Part shown: one piece after another, positions 12,201 to 23,099 of the stretch
Numbering within the stretch: the stretch's first letter is position 1
Layout of the letters: each line of letters begins with the position of its first letter
DNA from: Oryzias latipes
Taxonomy: Eukaryota > Chordata > Actinopteri > Beloniformes > Adrianichthyidae
Direction: 5' to 3'
DNA: 64,000 nucleotides
NCBI RefSeq assembly: GCF_002234675.1
Contig: NC_019869.2
Span: 9,263,015 to 9,327,014, forward strand
Made by a program: the position numbers and the translations under genes
Notes under the pieces: generated by a model
Told to the model about the DNA's origin: nothing
What the model saw: only the letters and a program-made list of their open reading frames with translations
Databases searched by the model: none

Positions 12201-15200
12201 GTTGCGATATCTCGCGATTAAATCAGGGTTGTGATTGATCTCCTCCTGCAGATACAGAAAACAAAAAAGTATAAAAACCAGAAATGTTCACCTTTTAGAC
12301 TTCATAAACCTGCCGAAATTATACCTTTCCAAATAGGTGAGTGATCACCAAGTCAGTCATGGCATTGGTCCAGCCGCTGATCTAAAGTTAAACAAGTTCG
12401 ATTTAGTCTCAGATTTGCGAGTGAGCTCAAAGAAAAGAATGGTTTTCCTGTCAAGAATGATACATATGGGGCCGAGCTGCTAAAATGAGCATGAAAAGTT
12501 CACCTTGTGTGCAGCCCAGTCCATCCATCCTTCAGCACAAGGGTTAATGTTGATTAACACCAGGCCTTCCACCATGCTTGGAGAGTTCAGCTAAAAATTA
12601 AAAATAAAACTATAAAAATGGAGTTCAGTACAATTTAACAAGTCTAGAAAATAAAAACCTAGATATGCACCCAAAAAAAGGGTCAAACAGAGAGGAATTC
12701 TGTGGCATGACCACTAATGTTTTCTTTTTCTTTTGTCAAACAAATTACTTTTTTTTTCTCCAGCTTAGAAGTTTTGCACAAACCATTGTGCAGTCCCTGT
12801 CGTTCCATAACTGCAGTCTTTCTAAAATTAAAATAAATTCAAAAAAGGCGGATAAAGAAAAATGTTTTTCCACTTCCTGATATTTTTCAAAATAAATTTC
12901 TTAAGAAATACTGATGTTTAAAAGGAGATTTGTTTTCTCACAGGTGTTCAGCTGAAACACAAGGAGAGCTGAAGGGAAAACTTCCTTCATCAAGGAGTTA
13001 AAAGTTGAACCAACAATGTGAGACTTCCTATTGAGAACCGTGTTGATCTGCTACATTCTTCAGGCCTTTATGGCTCAGCAGGCTCCAGCAATAAGCACGA
13101 TTTTGTTGCCAAAATAAGCCAACCATTTTAGCTGGTACTGCTAATCCAGGATTGATGAAAACTGGTAATTAAGTGGGATCGATAGAGCTAGGTGTCGGCT
13201 TACAGCAAATCTGGCCAGGATGTAGGCTCCGGCTCCAATTCCCATTCCAACCACACTCTTCAGTCTGCAGGCCAGAAAGAGCAGGGGAGGCTGTTAAATT
13301 AACCAGCTAGAAGAGATCCTATGAATTACGGAAGGTGGTTAACAAGAAAACTAAAACTCAACGTACCCAAAGTGCTTCAGCACCAGCGGGAGAGTCTCGG
13401 ATAACTGGTCCATTGATGGATACTCATATCTGAAAGAATTCAAAGTTAAAAACATTTTTGTGGGCCAGGCTTCATCAAAGACATATTGTTCTTTATCACA
13501 GTTTCCTTTATGATGCTATGGGCGCATAACCACAGGACAAAGTCCCATCATCAGAGCATAAGATTAGGCTGCCTGAGATAACACCTGCCCCAGCAACACA
13601 CTTGTTAAATTGGGTTGTGCCAAGTACATCCGCAGTGATCGTTTGACCCCACTGCTTGTTCACAGGTGGATGCTGTGTTTTAGCTGAACTCACCCCGTGG
13701 AGAAAGTGTTTGCCCCTTCGTGTTGCCCCGGTGCATCAACATGACACACTGCAAAGTGCTGCATGATTTCTGACATATCTTCATGGTTGAAGAGCGAATC
13801 CCAACAGGTTTTATCTACAAGGAGATCAAAGAAAGGAAAGCCTTTAGCTACACTGCTCACTGTCAAACTTTGGTTTCTTATAAGACATTAATCATGCTTG
13901 TGAACTTGGTGTCGTTTTTTGGAGTATAAGTCGTGTGTTTTTTATGCATAATTTGGCCTGACTTATAATCAGGTGGGACTTGTATGCGATTTAAAAATAG
14001 TAAAAAGGCTCGTGTTCGTTCATTTTCCTCTAACAGTTGCTAGAGTGCACTGTCGGTGTGGGCTTCAGTATTTGCTACTGTAAGTAATGCAGAAGAAGAA
14101 GCGCTACGTTCACACCGACCATGTGATGTGCATTCTTGAACGTGCGTTTAGCCCAAAGTGTTCACAGCAGAGAAGGGCTTCTTCTTCCTTTTCTAATGTT
14201 GATCAGCGCATGTCCGCCACCTACAGTTGTTAGGGCGAATCCGAAATCTACCCCTACTCGTTCGGCTTCTCCCTACCCCTCCAATTGTAAGGGCATTTGG
14301 AGGGATAGGGATGTTTTAGCATGACTTTTCAAAGTTACAAAACTGATGTTGTGCATTTTCTGAGCGCTAGCCACACTGCACTAACATGGATAACCAGTCA
14401 CTATTGATGACGTCATCGCGTGGGAGTGAGGTCTGGATTAGATGACCCCTTTTTTCTATAACTTGGATTGAATGGCTGAATATACGGTTAGGGAGAAGCT
14501 GTAGGGGAAGAATTTGGATTCGACCGTAGAGTCTTGGTGTGAAATGTCAAAGTGGATCAAATCTGTTGAATCTTGCTCCAGCCTCATTCTTTCACAGCTC
14601 TATTTCGATATATAAAAGACTTTGTGTCATATAATGCCAACTGGGTACAAACCACAATTATGAATTCCTCCATGATCAATTTTCCAACGGTCGGCACTTC
14701 GGTGAATTATAAGAACGCCATCCATCCACTTGTAACTACCAAATCCGAGTCCCTAGTTTAACTTTTAATCAGTTGATGCAGGATTTGTATGTAGAGTCCA
14801 AAAAGGGTCGTAGAGGCTTGCGTAGCAATGCGAGAACATGTTAAGTTTGATCGCGGAAGCCCGCAACACACAGCTACACAGACTTTTCTTTGAAAGTTGT
14901 CACTTGAATGAGCGTTGCCGATGGGAACGTAGCTTTATGCCAGGCTTGGCAGAATTGTTCCACAGCAACACAGAGGATGAGGAATTCAATAGATTTAGTG
15001 GTTTAAAGTGACGGAGATCAGTTGATCTGTTAGCATGTTCTCTATGTTTTGGTTGTCTAAAGAGTTGTTTGTATGTTGTGCTAATAAACACAAATCCTTC
15101 CATGTTTATTAAATTAAATACTTTTAAACAGTAGTAAAGCGTGCAGATATTCAATCTATTCGTTTTATTTATTCTGTTATCGTGATGTCTTTCAAAATAA

Positions 15201-18032
15201 AAATGTCCATTCTTGTTCACATATTTTGTTCAATGGATTTCTCCTAAAAGTGTGACTTATACTCCAGAGCGACTTATTGTCCAAAACAATACGGTGGCTA
15301 GATTTTCAGTTACAGCCCTTCTAAGGTTGTCCTACCACTTATTACAGGTGCTTAAAACTGTGCAGGCTGTAGATACAACCGATGTTTGACGCCGATGGCA
15401 CCAGACGAGGGAGTTAAGACTTACGGTTAAGTCCAATGTCATGGTAGGTGAGGATGACCGGCCTCTCCGATTTGGGAACCCCCTTCATTGTGCAGTGAAT
15501 TCTCCCATAAGGAGTCTCCACATCATGCTCCTGTAGGTTATAAAGAAGAAGAAAAAAAAATTTAAATCCTAAAGAAGAAAATCTAAACTACAGTTTTGCT
15601 AGAACTTGCGTTTAAGAAGACATTGCATCCAAACGTCAGAATATAAATCTACTTTTTTTCCACCATCAAGAAATCCAACTTTCTACAGAAGCTGCAGTTC
15701 AGAAAAATCATCATAACACGTAAATAAATCCAATAATTTACTCACGCTGACTTCAATCTCAGCTACAATCATTTCCACGTCAGAATCCTCCAGAACCATG
15801 TTTGCAGGAGAGAAGCTAGGCACCACTCACTACTGAAAACTGTCCGACTTGTAGAACCGAGGCTCTGTAAGGCTTTGTAATTATGCAGCTCTGTGGCGAG
15901 AGCTGCATTTTATACCCCCCATGCTTACTGGACGACTTAAGCCCTCCAGACTCCCATGGTGCCTTGCAGGCCGTTCAAAACAAGCTAATTCTAGATGAAT
16001 ACATCCTTAAATTGGATCAGCCGGTGTCAAGCAGGGAGGCATCAGCTACTGGATTGACGTGATGAGCACAGGCGCATGCTCACAGAAGAGCAACACTGGA
16101 GCCATTATTTAGCAACAGGAAGGAAAGACCCGACTGAAAAATCAAATGCAGACCACCATGGCAGAATCAAGTTATTTTTCACCAAATTAAAAAATACATA
16201 CTTCTTTAAAAATGATTTGGTGGAAGGAAACTCTTCTATTAACACACTTTGCAGGACACACTCAGGCACGTACACCACGCACGACAGATAATCTCACAAC
16301 GTGTGCGTCTATACGTTCATGCCCATTAATGATGCTGGGAGCAGCAAAACACCTCAGAAATTTACCAAATAACCACATTTTGTCAACTTTAAATCTTGTT
16401 CTGGAGAAGCTCAAATTTCTGCAACCAAATAGTATCAATGCAGGCCAGTAAGGGGATTTTACACCCCCCCCCCCCCCCCCCCCCCCCCTTTCAGGGCCTC
16501 CCTGGGAAGGTTGGCCTATTTTGGTCAGGTGTCGAGGGTCAAGCTGGAGTCGCCAAGAATGTGATGACTGCGCGTTCAGCTGATGAAACAAGGACCAAAG
16601 AAAAGGTCCCTTCTAATTCTGGAGAAAAGACCAACTATGACCAGGATTAGGTCATGCCTGACGCTCACCTGCAGGCGGATTGTACATTAATCCATAAGAA
16701 TCCGGGGACTTCAATCAATTTTCACAAAGCTTTTTTTGCAAACATCCCCACTGCAGTAGAGGTGCAAACTGTAGTTGGAACAAACTAAAAAAAAAAGAAA
16801 CCACCAGCCAGAGCAGATGACCTGTGACCTCTCAGACTTATAGCCCGAAGCAACACAAAAACAACAACTAGGAAAATTCTCTTTTACCTTTTCAGATTAG
16901 GACATCATCTCCATACCCACCTTAAACACAATTAGATTCTGCAGCGCAAGTGGGGCGTTAGTGGGGGAGCGTCTTTAAAGAAAATGTATTACAAAACGAG
17001 TTCTAGGAATCAACTAAATGTACCCTCATTTCTGCCCTAAAGACAAAACGTACTCCAGATGAATCCAAAGCAGTGAGAGAATTCTGTTTGCCAAACTGGT
17101 GACAAGATGATTAAATGAGAAAAATCTATACTATCACATAAAAGCACGGCGAGTGGAGCTTTGTGGTTTTGAAAGCATACCTTGACAACAAGCTGCTGCA
17201 CAGCTTCTCTCAGGCCCTAAATGGAGAAAACAAAAGTGATGAAAGCAGAAATAAAATCCGATAACATACAACCAATCAATATTTTAAAGACCCATTTTGA
17301 TGAAAATGATGTTTTTGGTGTTTTTAACATGTTGTTTGGGCATTTTTCTAATGAGAGAGGAAATATATAAAGAAAATTAAGCTTAAAATTGCATTTCTGG
17401 GCATTTCTTTATTCGAAATGATCATATTTGCTACAAAAAAAATACACTGGGTGGGCACCAAGCTCCATCTTCTGAGGTCTCAGCAATGGGGAGGGGAAGG
17501 GGGGGTGGGGTTGCTCTGTGCCAACAGTCCCACCCACAAGTCAGAGGTGAATTTCTAATGAAGTCCTGCCCCTCTGCAAATAACTATGCCCTTTAAAACA
17601 ACACAGATTTTTGATTTGAGCAAGAAATGGCATCATTATAAAAGATCAATCAAAAGACAATCAGAGTGGGACTTTAATGACCTAATGCTGTCATTAAGTT
17701 TACCAGTAATAATTGTAACTGAACAAGTTAGGCCAAATAATCAGACTGTAGATTAAAATTTTTTTTTTCTTTTACAGAAAGCAATTCTTTGATGACTCCT
17801 AAAATGTTACAGAAAAACTGTGTGCAGCAGATTGACCACGCCCACAATGACCAGTAGTGTGCAGAGTGCATCTAAAAATATTAGTATGCAAAGACAAGCA
17901 AGCCAATTCTTTGTGCTTAACTGTTTTCTGAGGCACAAACGTGTTGTTGTTTTCCAAAAAAGTGCTCCAACTTACTGGAAGTTCCCTGTCGACCAGCAGG
18001 GGTTTGGACTCGACAACCTGGATATCGTCCAT
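9247..18032 (-). CDS. ndrg1: N-myc downstream regulated 1 (NDRG1), complete
   Basis: Stress-, hypoxia- and differentiation-responsive cytoplasmic protein with an alpha/beta-hydrolase fold that lacks hydrolase activity. Fifteen coding exons, in order: 18032-17976, 17216-17181, 15530-15425, 13814-13694, 13429-13367, 13264-13204, 12590-12504, 12381-12325, 12245-12145, 12071-12015, 11917-11866, 10961-10914, 10562-10527, 10218-10167, 9497-9247. They sum to 1185 bp, or 394 aa, the same length as human NDRG1. The protein starts [15 protein letters not shown]. The position of the hydrolase nucleophile elbow reads GMGIGAGAY, without the serine, as in other NDRG proteins. The C-terminus holds three decapeptides of the form [10 protein letters not shown], matching the mammalian SGK1/GSK3-phosphorylated repeats, and ends STEVSC. 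Exon phases are consistent throughout. Confidence 0.95.
9338..9430 (-). repeat. ndrg1: Coding 30-bp tandem repeat of ndrg1 (three phosphoacceptor decapeptides)
   Basis: Three consecutive 30-bp units in the last exon encode [20 protein letters not shown] and [10 protein letters not shown]. In mammalian NDRG1 the corresponding decapeptides are phosphorylated at the threonine by SGK1. Here the residue after each Thr is H, N or A rather than the mammalian Ser, so the priming pattern may differ. Confidence 0.85.
9665..10028 (+). mobile_element. MITE family A copy in ndrg1 intron
   Basis: Starts TTAAAGACCCACTATGA and carries CTGTACGGCTGGATAGCTCC, AAGCTAGTGGGAGAG and GATGCTCTGCAGAAATTATG. The right terminus is degraded. 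Lies between the last two ndrg1 exons. Confidence 0.65.
13909..15294. mobile_element. 1.4-kb non-autonomous DNA element with GGAGTATAAGTC ends (family B), host of a nested MITE
   Basis: Left GGAGTATAAGTCGTG and right GTGTGACTTATACTCC are terminal inverted repeats of the widespread fish 'ACTATAAGTCGC' type. The interior has a related copy at about 19.55-20.0 kb. No transposase was recognised. It lies in the ndrg1 intron between the exons at 13814 and 15425. Confidence 0.65.
14233..14525. mobile_element. Nested 293-bp MITE with GGGCGAATCC-type termini
   Basis: Left end GGGCGAATCCGAAATCTACC and right end GGAAGAATTTGGATTCGACC are inverted repeats over about 25 bp. The related copy near 19.67 kb has no such insert at the same place, so it is an empty-site reference. 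The termini resemble ISL2EU/Harbinger-type MITEs (inferred). Confidence 0.7.
15746..15799 (-). CDS. ndrg1: ndrg1 alternative first coding exon
   Basis: An ATG followed by 18 codons ([18 protein letters not shown]) ends exactly at a GTGAGT donor in phase 0. It would therefore splice to the exon at 15530 beginning EHDVETPYG, replacing the 31-residue N-terminus of the distal transcript and giving a 381-aa isoform. It lies about 110 bp below a minus-strand TATA box. Inference from sequence; no transcript seen. Confidence 0.75.
15880..15914 (-). promoter_or_regulatory. ndrg1: Internal ndrg1 promoter (TATAAAA at 15914-15908)
   Basis: On the minus strand TATAAAA is preceded by a C/G-rich stretch and followed about 30 bp later by a plausible start site near 15880. 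The 5' leader then runs without another gene to the ATG at 15799. It lies within the long intron of the distal ndrg1 transcript. Confidence 0.65.
15926..17180. other. ndrg1 intron sequence upstream of the internal promoter
   Basis: No exon or recognisable repeat other than the poly-C run. It may hold regulatory sequence for the internal promoter, but no specific site was recognised. Confidence 0.4.
16464..16488. repeat. Poly-C tract (25 C)
   Basis: Uninterrupted mononucleotide run in the ndrg1 intron. Its length is prone to sequencing error. Confidence 0.9.
17284..17677 (+). mobile_element. MITE family A copy with both termini preserved
   Basis: Begins TTAAAGACCCATTTTGAT and ends ATCAGAGTGGGACTTTAA, which are imperfect inverted repeats of each other. 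At 394 bp it best defines the family. It lacks the CTGTACGGCTGG block seen in others. Located in an ndrg1 intron. Confidence 0.75.
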
Positions 18033-18051
18033 TTTCAGTGAGCTTCAGAGC
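18033..18051 (-). other. ndrg1: 5' UTR part of ndrg1 exon 2
   Basis: A strong acceptor (TTTCACTCCCAG on the minus strand) ends just before 18051, leaving 19 untranslated bases before the ATG at 18032. This implies a non-coding first exon upstream, matched by the donor at 21883. Confidence 0.75.
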
Positions 18052-18392
18052 CTGGGAGTGAAAGAGAGAACAGTTTAACCTAAAGGTCAGGAAATAAAGC
18101 TGAATTTTAAAACAAAGCAGGATAAAAAAAAATGGGTTATTGAAATCAATTAAATATTAAGCTTTAAAGACAAGAACTTAAGTGACTTTTAATTTTTTCT
18201 TCTTCTCAGATTTCCAACTTCACAGTTAAACCGATAAAAAAGAACCCAAAAACTCTCTCATTTTGATCCTGTGGGAGTTTTCCACAGACGTGCAAAGACT
18301 TGTTGAAATCTGTGACAACACAGACTCATAGCTACATCCCTGAAGCGCCCCCATAAGGAGAGAAGATACAAAACCTGCCAGAGAGGGTGCAA

Positions 18393-18448
18393 CCCCCCCC
18401 CCCCCACCCACCCACCCACCCACCACACACACACACACACACACACAC
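18393..18448. repeat. Compound microsatellite C(n)-(CCCA)n-(CA)n
   Basis: A run of C passes into CCCA units and then CA dinucleotides, in ndrg1 intron 1. Confidence 0.9.
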
Positions 18449-18593
18449 TAACACACAGGGAAGCAGTTAGGAAAATTGGAAACCTAACCCAAGGCTCTCC
18501 AACTCCTCTGGGAAAAACATTATCTTTCACTGCCTTAAAGACCATAATCAGACAATATAACGGAATCTAATCAGAACAGAAAAGAATATGCTG

Positions 18594-18974
18594 AGGCCTG
18601 CACAATAAATCACAAATGTATCGTTGTCGCGATATCAATCTGTGGAATATGCATATCGCAAAAGCCTGCGAAAATTGCAATTAATGGTTACCTTAAATGT
18701 GCAAAAACTGGCAGCTTGAAGTATTTAGCTAATCAAATAAATCCCTTTATGCATTTGACCAATTGGATAGAGCCTTTTTGTGTTAGATGTTCACCTCTTA
18801 AGTAGGGGAAGGTTATATGGAGGGTAATTTAAGTTATGTTGACTCTTATTTAAATTAAACTGTTGTAGTGAATTGGAAAAGATGTTTTGGCTGTTTTGCT
18901 ATTTGCTCATGTATCGCCAGTTTTATCATCATCACAATACTGATCATTAGTTTTCCTCATATCGTGCAGCCCTA
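18594..18974. mobile_element. hAT-like MITE (TAGGGCTGCACGATA ends)
   Basis: The left end GGCCTGCACAATA and the right end TATCGTGCAGCCCTA are inverted repeats. ATGCTGAG is present as an 8-bp direct repeat at 18588-18595 and 18975-18982, consistent with hAT target duplication. Confidence 0.7.
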
Positions 18975-19548
18975 ATGCTGAGTAACACAAACAAATGCCC
19001 ATCTCTGAACATCACTCTGCTGAGGAAGACCTTGAAGATGGTGACTGGGAATGCTAATCAAATTAGCCAGTTAAGAGAGCCTCTTTGTTTGCTGCCATAG
19101 TGGCCCCAAAGCCAGAAGCTTGACCTCCTCTCTCTGCAGCTGAAGAGGAGATTGACCAAAACACACATCAGTATACACAGGGAGCAGCCAACGCCATGGT
19201 TCCCAGTAAAACATCCCAGCTTCTTATTCAGATGCTGCTTTCCTCCCTTTTTCCAATGTCTTGATTTCTGCCTGGGTGCCATCGCCATGTTTGTATTTCC
19301 AAGGTAACACAATGTCTTCGGCGCCATCGTTGGATCCCTCATCAGTCTCTGTCCGCCTCAAAATGGCTTAGAGCTTACCAGAGCAGGAAGTCATTCATGA
19401 AAGGCCAAATCCAGTTGTCTGGCCAAATATGCCATCATCAACACACACAAACACACTTCTCTGATGGAGTCCAGCACCAGCTAGATCTGACAACGGGGGC
19501 AGAGGAAGAGGAGTACAACGGCTTCATTTGTCCACACAAAAGCAAGGT

Positions 19549-20010
19549 CACTGTGAAGCTACGGACACACACCGCGCATGTGACGCACCGGTGTCCACAC
19601 TGGACAAGCAGGGAGGGGCTTCTTCTTTTTCTACTGCTTACTAGCACATGCCCGCCGCCACCTACTGTTGGAAGAGGCTTGATGCAGAAATGTCAAAGAA
19701 TCTGGTTCATCTTGCTCAAGGCCTTTCCTCTCTCAGTTCTATTGCAATTTATGAGACACTTGGTGTCCTATAATTCCAGCCGGGCACAAACAAGAAATAT
19801 TCATTTCTCCTTCATGATCTATTTTGAAACAGTTGTCACGTATGGATGGCGTGACAACTGTGACAACATCCATACTGACTATGGTCACGTATGGATGGCG
19901 TCCATCCATACGTGACCAAATCCAAGTCCCTGATCGGTCAAAGTTCAACATGGTTTAACTTTGCAGTGGTTTTGTACGCAGAGCCCAAAAAAAACGTCTT
20001 AAAAATGTGA
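19549..20010. mobile_element. Family B element copy without the nested MITE
   Basis: Matches the interior of the 13.9-15.3 kb element: GGGCTTCTTCTT...TACTG, GCACATGCCCGCC, then AAATGTCAAAG and CTTGCTC...TTCTATTTC/GCA-like blocks in the same order. In ndrg1 intron 1. Confidence 0.55.
19836..19918. repeat. Repeat with a 17-bp-arm hairpin
   Basis: TCACGTATGGATGGCG occurs at about 19837 and again at about 19885. The second copy is followed after 3 bp by its exact reverse complement (arms 19882-19898 and 19902-19918), forming a perfect hairpin within the family B copy. Confidence 0.8.
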
Positions 20011-20029
20011 ATAGATACACACAAACGCT

Positions 20030-21870
20030 GGATTTTTGCATGCAGAAACCCAAAACACCTGTTTATATAGACCTTTTATTAGAAGACAAATGCAGGGGTT
20101 TTGTTTAAAGGCATCAGAGATGAAGCCCCCACACTTAACCACGTTTACAGTCAAGTAAGACCTTCCAAAGTTTCAGATTTGGCGAGTCAGCAGGTATTGC
20201 CTTGCTCTGCGCTGTTGTTGCCACCTGTAAGCACATTGGCAGATGACTCAGATGTAGGTCACCTGTTGTTTACACCCTACTGCTCGCTGTGCTGAGCTTG
20301 TGTTTCACCTGGCTGTGAGGAAAACAGAAATGGGGCGTTAAGACTTTCAAACCCACTAAACTTCAGGCTGATGCAGCAGACAACAAAAAGCTGAACGGCA
20401 GAATCTAAAAGTCACCAATATTGTCAAGTTTCTGCAGGGTATCATGTGTCCCTGCTGCAGCAAGGAATTTCCTTTCAACTTTCTTCAGTGATCGCAGAGG
20501 TCACTGACAACAGGCGGATATTGTTCATAAGCAAGTCAAAGAAGGTCTTTCATGCTGATCTCTTATTGGAACTTGGGGGTGGAGATTCTTTTCAAGGGGA
20601 AAAAAAATAAAAAAGTTACTGAAACAGCTTTGTTCCAGCAGAAGTGATACTATGTTGTGCAATCATAAACAAGGAAAGAACCAGAAAGCTTGTTTGAGAT
20701 GATCTGCAATGGGGTGTCAAATGCAAATAGCAAGAGCGTGAATTACATTTTAAAAAGTAACCCGACTTGTGCAAGTTTTTTGAAATTTTAGTTTTACTGC
20801 CTAGAAAAAAAAAAGATGAGGAAAACACTGTCATTTTTGAGGCTGCATACCACATTACAGATAGTTTTCCAGTGCTAATCCAGATAGATGTCATGGTGAC
20901 TATGCATAATCCTTGTCGTTACAAAACTACACGAGCTCAAACTGTTAGCTGGAACATGAGCATATGCAGATTAAATTTAAGACAATTGCCGGGAGTACGA
21001 AGCCCGGCCCTGGTTCTCTGATTTGCAACCCCACAGCCTTGCTGCATCCATCTGCAGAAACAATGATTGCTTCTCTAATCTTTAGAAACTCGTTTAATCT
21101 GTCAAATCCCTGGTTCTGAAATAACAGCACAGTAGCCCGCTGGATTAAGCTGCCAAAGACCTACATTTTCATGCAAAATATAGATATATCTGCATATATG
21201 TATACATTTATGTTTGTGGCTCTTTGCTCCATCAGTATGTAAGGGGAGGGTTAAGGAGGCCACAAGGGGCTGCAGAAACAAAATAAATGTGGAAATGTGG
21301 GGGGGATCATGCATGCTTACTCAAGCAGCAGCTGTTGTTTATTGTGACATGAATCTTCCTGAGTCACTACAACACACTGTGATCAGCTTGTTAAATAACA
21401 TGAAATCCAAATGGAAACATGAAATGCTGAGTAAAACTACTTTTTTATTAAAAAAATAAAATTAAATTAAAAAAGACTAATGTTTTTATTGTGAATATAT
21501 CATGTGGAAAATTTTGGAAAATAATTTGGAATTTTCAGGAACATTTCCAGACCATATCAGAGATGTAAAAGTTTTTTTCTCCAACACGTGTAGTAGAGTC
21601 CCTCTGCAGCATATTTGCGCACCTTCGCTCCGGAAAGGCTGCGCATTGCTGTTTTTGACATGCATTTCCTAAATCCTCTGCAAAAGCATGCAATTGCTAC
21701 AAATCAAATCAGTTTTAAATAGAAATGAGTAGGTAAAAAAAAAGGTTTTTTCACCTATAATTTGAATTTTTTGGGGGCATTTTAAATACCTAACTCCTCC
21801 CTAATAACAACGTGCTGGAACATGCTGCGCGGAAAGGAGAGAAAAACAAATAGAAATAAGTTGATTTTAG
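20030..21870. other. ndrg1 intron 1, no recognised coding sequence
   Basis: AT-rich DNA without recognised coding exons or clear repeats. It holds a CACGTG at 21585-21590 and ACGTG at 21810-21814 within 450 bp of the distal promoter. Confidence 0.4.
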
Positions 21871-21883
21871 GCCAAATACTCAC

Positions 21884-22008
21884 CTTTGGTCTTCGACTGC
21901 TGCTTGTCTTGAGTTCTACACGCTTTAAAAACCTTACAGCTCTTTTTAATCAGTCTAAGCTTTTCTGTGAAAAGTCTGCAGAGACAGATCTCTTTGTTTA
22001 TCATGCGT
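21884..22008 (-). other. ndrg1: ndrg1 non-coding first exon (5' UTR)
   Basis: The minus-strand exon ends at 21884 in a consensus GTGAGT donor. The expected start site is near 22008, about 30 bp below a TATA box. The next acceptor in the right order is at 18051, so the intron would be 3.8 kb. No in-frame protein is evident. The start is an estimate. Confidence 0.6.
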
Positions 22009-22034
22009 TGCGCCAGGCGGATGTGTGAGGGAAC

Positions 22035-22090
22035 TTTATAAAGGCTGGGAGGGGGCAGCCCGGCCCCCTTTGCGCCTCTGCCCTCACCAT
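22035..22090 (-). promoter_or_regulatory. ndrg1: Distal ndrg1 core promoter with TATA box and GC-rich upstream element
   Basis: TATAAA on the minus strand at 22040-22035 is preceded (22041-22090) by a C-rich/GC-rich segment unlike the AT-rich surroundings, as expected for an Sp1-type proximal promoter. Possible hypoxia-response cores (RCGTG) occur downstream in intron 1 at 21810-21814 and within CACGTG at 21585-21590. Mammalian NDRG1 is hypoxia-inducible; the function of these sites is inferred. Confidence 0.6.
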
Positions 22091-22439
22091 TGGACGACAG
22101 CAGCTGCGCATCGCTGCGTTTTCCAGAGGTTTCATGAAGGGAAAGAGGGAAATCAGCACGTCCACACTTTCAAGACACAAAACAAAAAACTTTTGACAAC
22201 AGGAAGCTTTTTTTTTAAAGAAATTTGCATCAAGGTTCACTGGTATCTATTTCCGATGTTCTATTTACTCTAAATATTTGACAAATATATTCTTTAATAA
22301 ATTCATGGGCTATGTCCCGCACGCGCAAATTCTATTTATGATTAAGATAAATTATTGTCATCTTTTACATGTGTATGTGGAGGTTTTATGGATGTGCATC
22401 TTCTTTTCCCATGAAATCATTCCTTTGGAAAAAGTAGTA

Positions 22440-23090
22440 GTACTGTTGAAGTTAATTTGCATACTTGAGTACAGGTACTGCAAGTATACCATGTACGTGT
22501 AGTGTAAGAAGTATAATAACTGAATACTTCTTCGGACTACATTCTAATATTTTGAATTTACAATATATAAATAGTATATAAAAAGGAAACGTTAAGTATA
22601 TTAGTATATAAGTAAATTTGATATCACTTAGCAAAAAGTAGTACTTTTTAAGTTTATTTTAAATATACTTGAGTATTAGTATAGCAGGTATACTACAGAC
22701 CATGTACATAGTGTAGCTTCCTACAGTAAATATACTAACTGAATACTTCTCAAGACTAAGATGGAACATTTTTGTGTTTAGAAAATACAGATACTATATA
22801 AAAGTAAACTTCATGAATACTGCCTCACTTTTAGTATAGACTAAGTATTCTTGTAGTACATTTTTGCAAATGGATGACTAATTATACTAAGTTTGATATC
22901 TCTTAGGAAAAAGTAGTAAACTTTAAGATAATTTTAAGTATACTTCAGTTTAAGTATAGCAAGTATACTATAGATCATGTCTGTGTAGTGTAAACTAACT
23001 GATTACTTCTTCAGAATAAATTGGAACATTTTAAGTTTACAACACATAGATAGAATTTAAAAGTAAAGGTCACTTTAAGCTATAGTACTG
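22440..23090. repeat. AT-rich degenerate tandem repeat ('AGTATACT' array), about 3 units
   Basis: Units of about 200-270 bp repeat the order CTTGAGTA..GTATA, CAAGTATACTATAGACCATG, AACTGAATACTTCTTC, GGAACATTTT and ATAAAAGTAAACTTCA. It lies immediately upstream of the distal ndrg1 promoter. Confidence 0.65.
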
Positions 23091-23099
23091 TGATGTAGA

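Noticed and set aside
16262..16650. Open frames rich in Gly or Pro
   Set aside because: Created by the poly-C tract at 16464-16488.
18226..18545. Frames rich in Val-Cys and Gly-Trp
   Set aside because: Translations of the CCCA/CA microsatellite.
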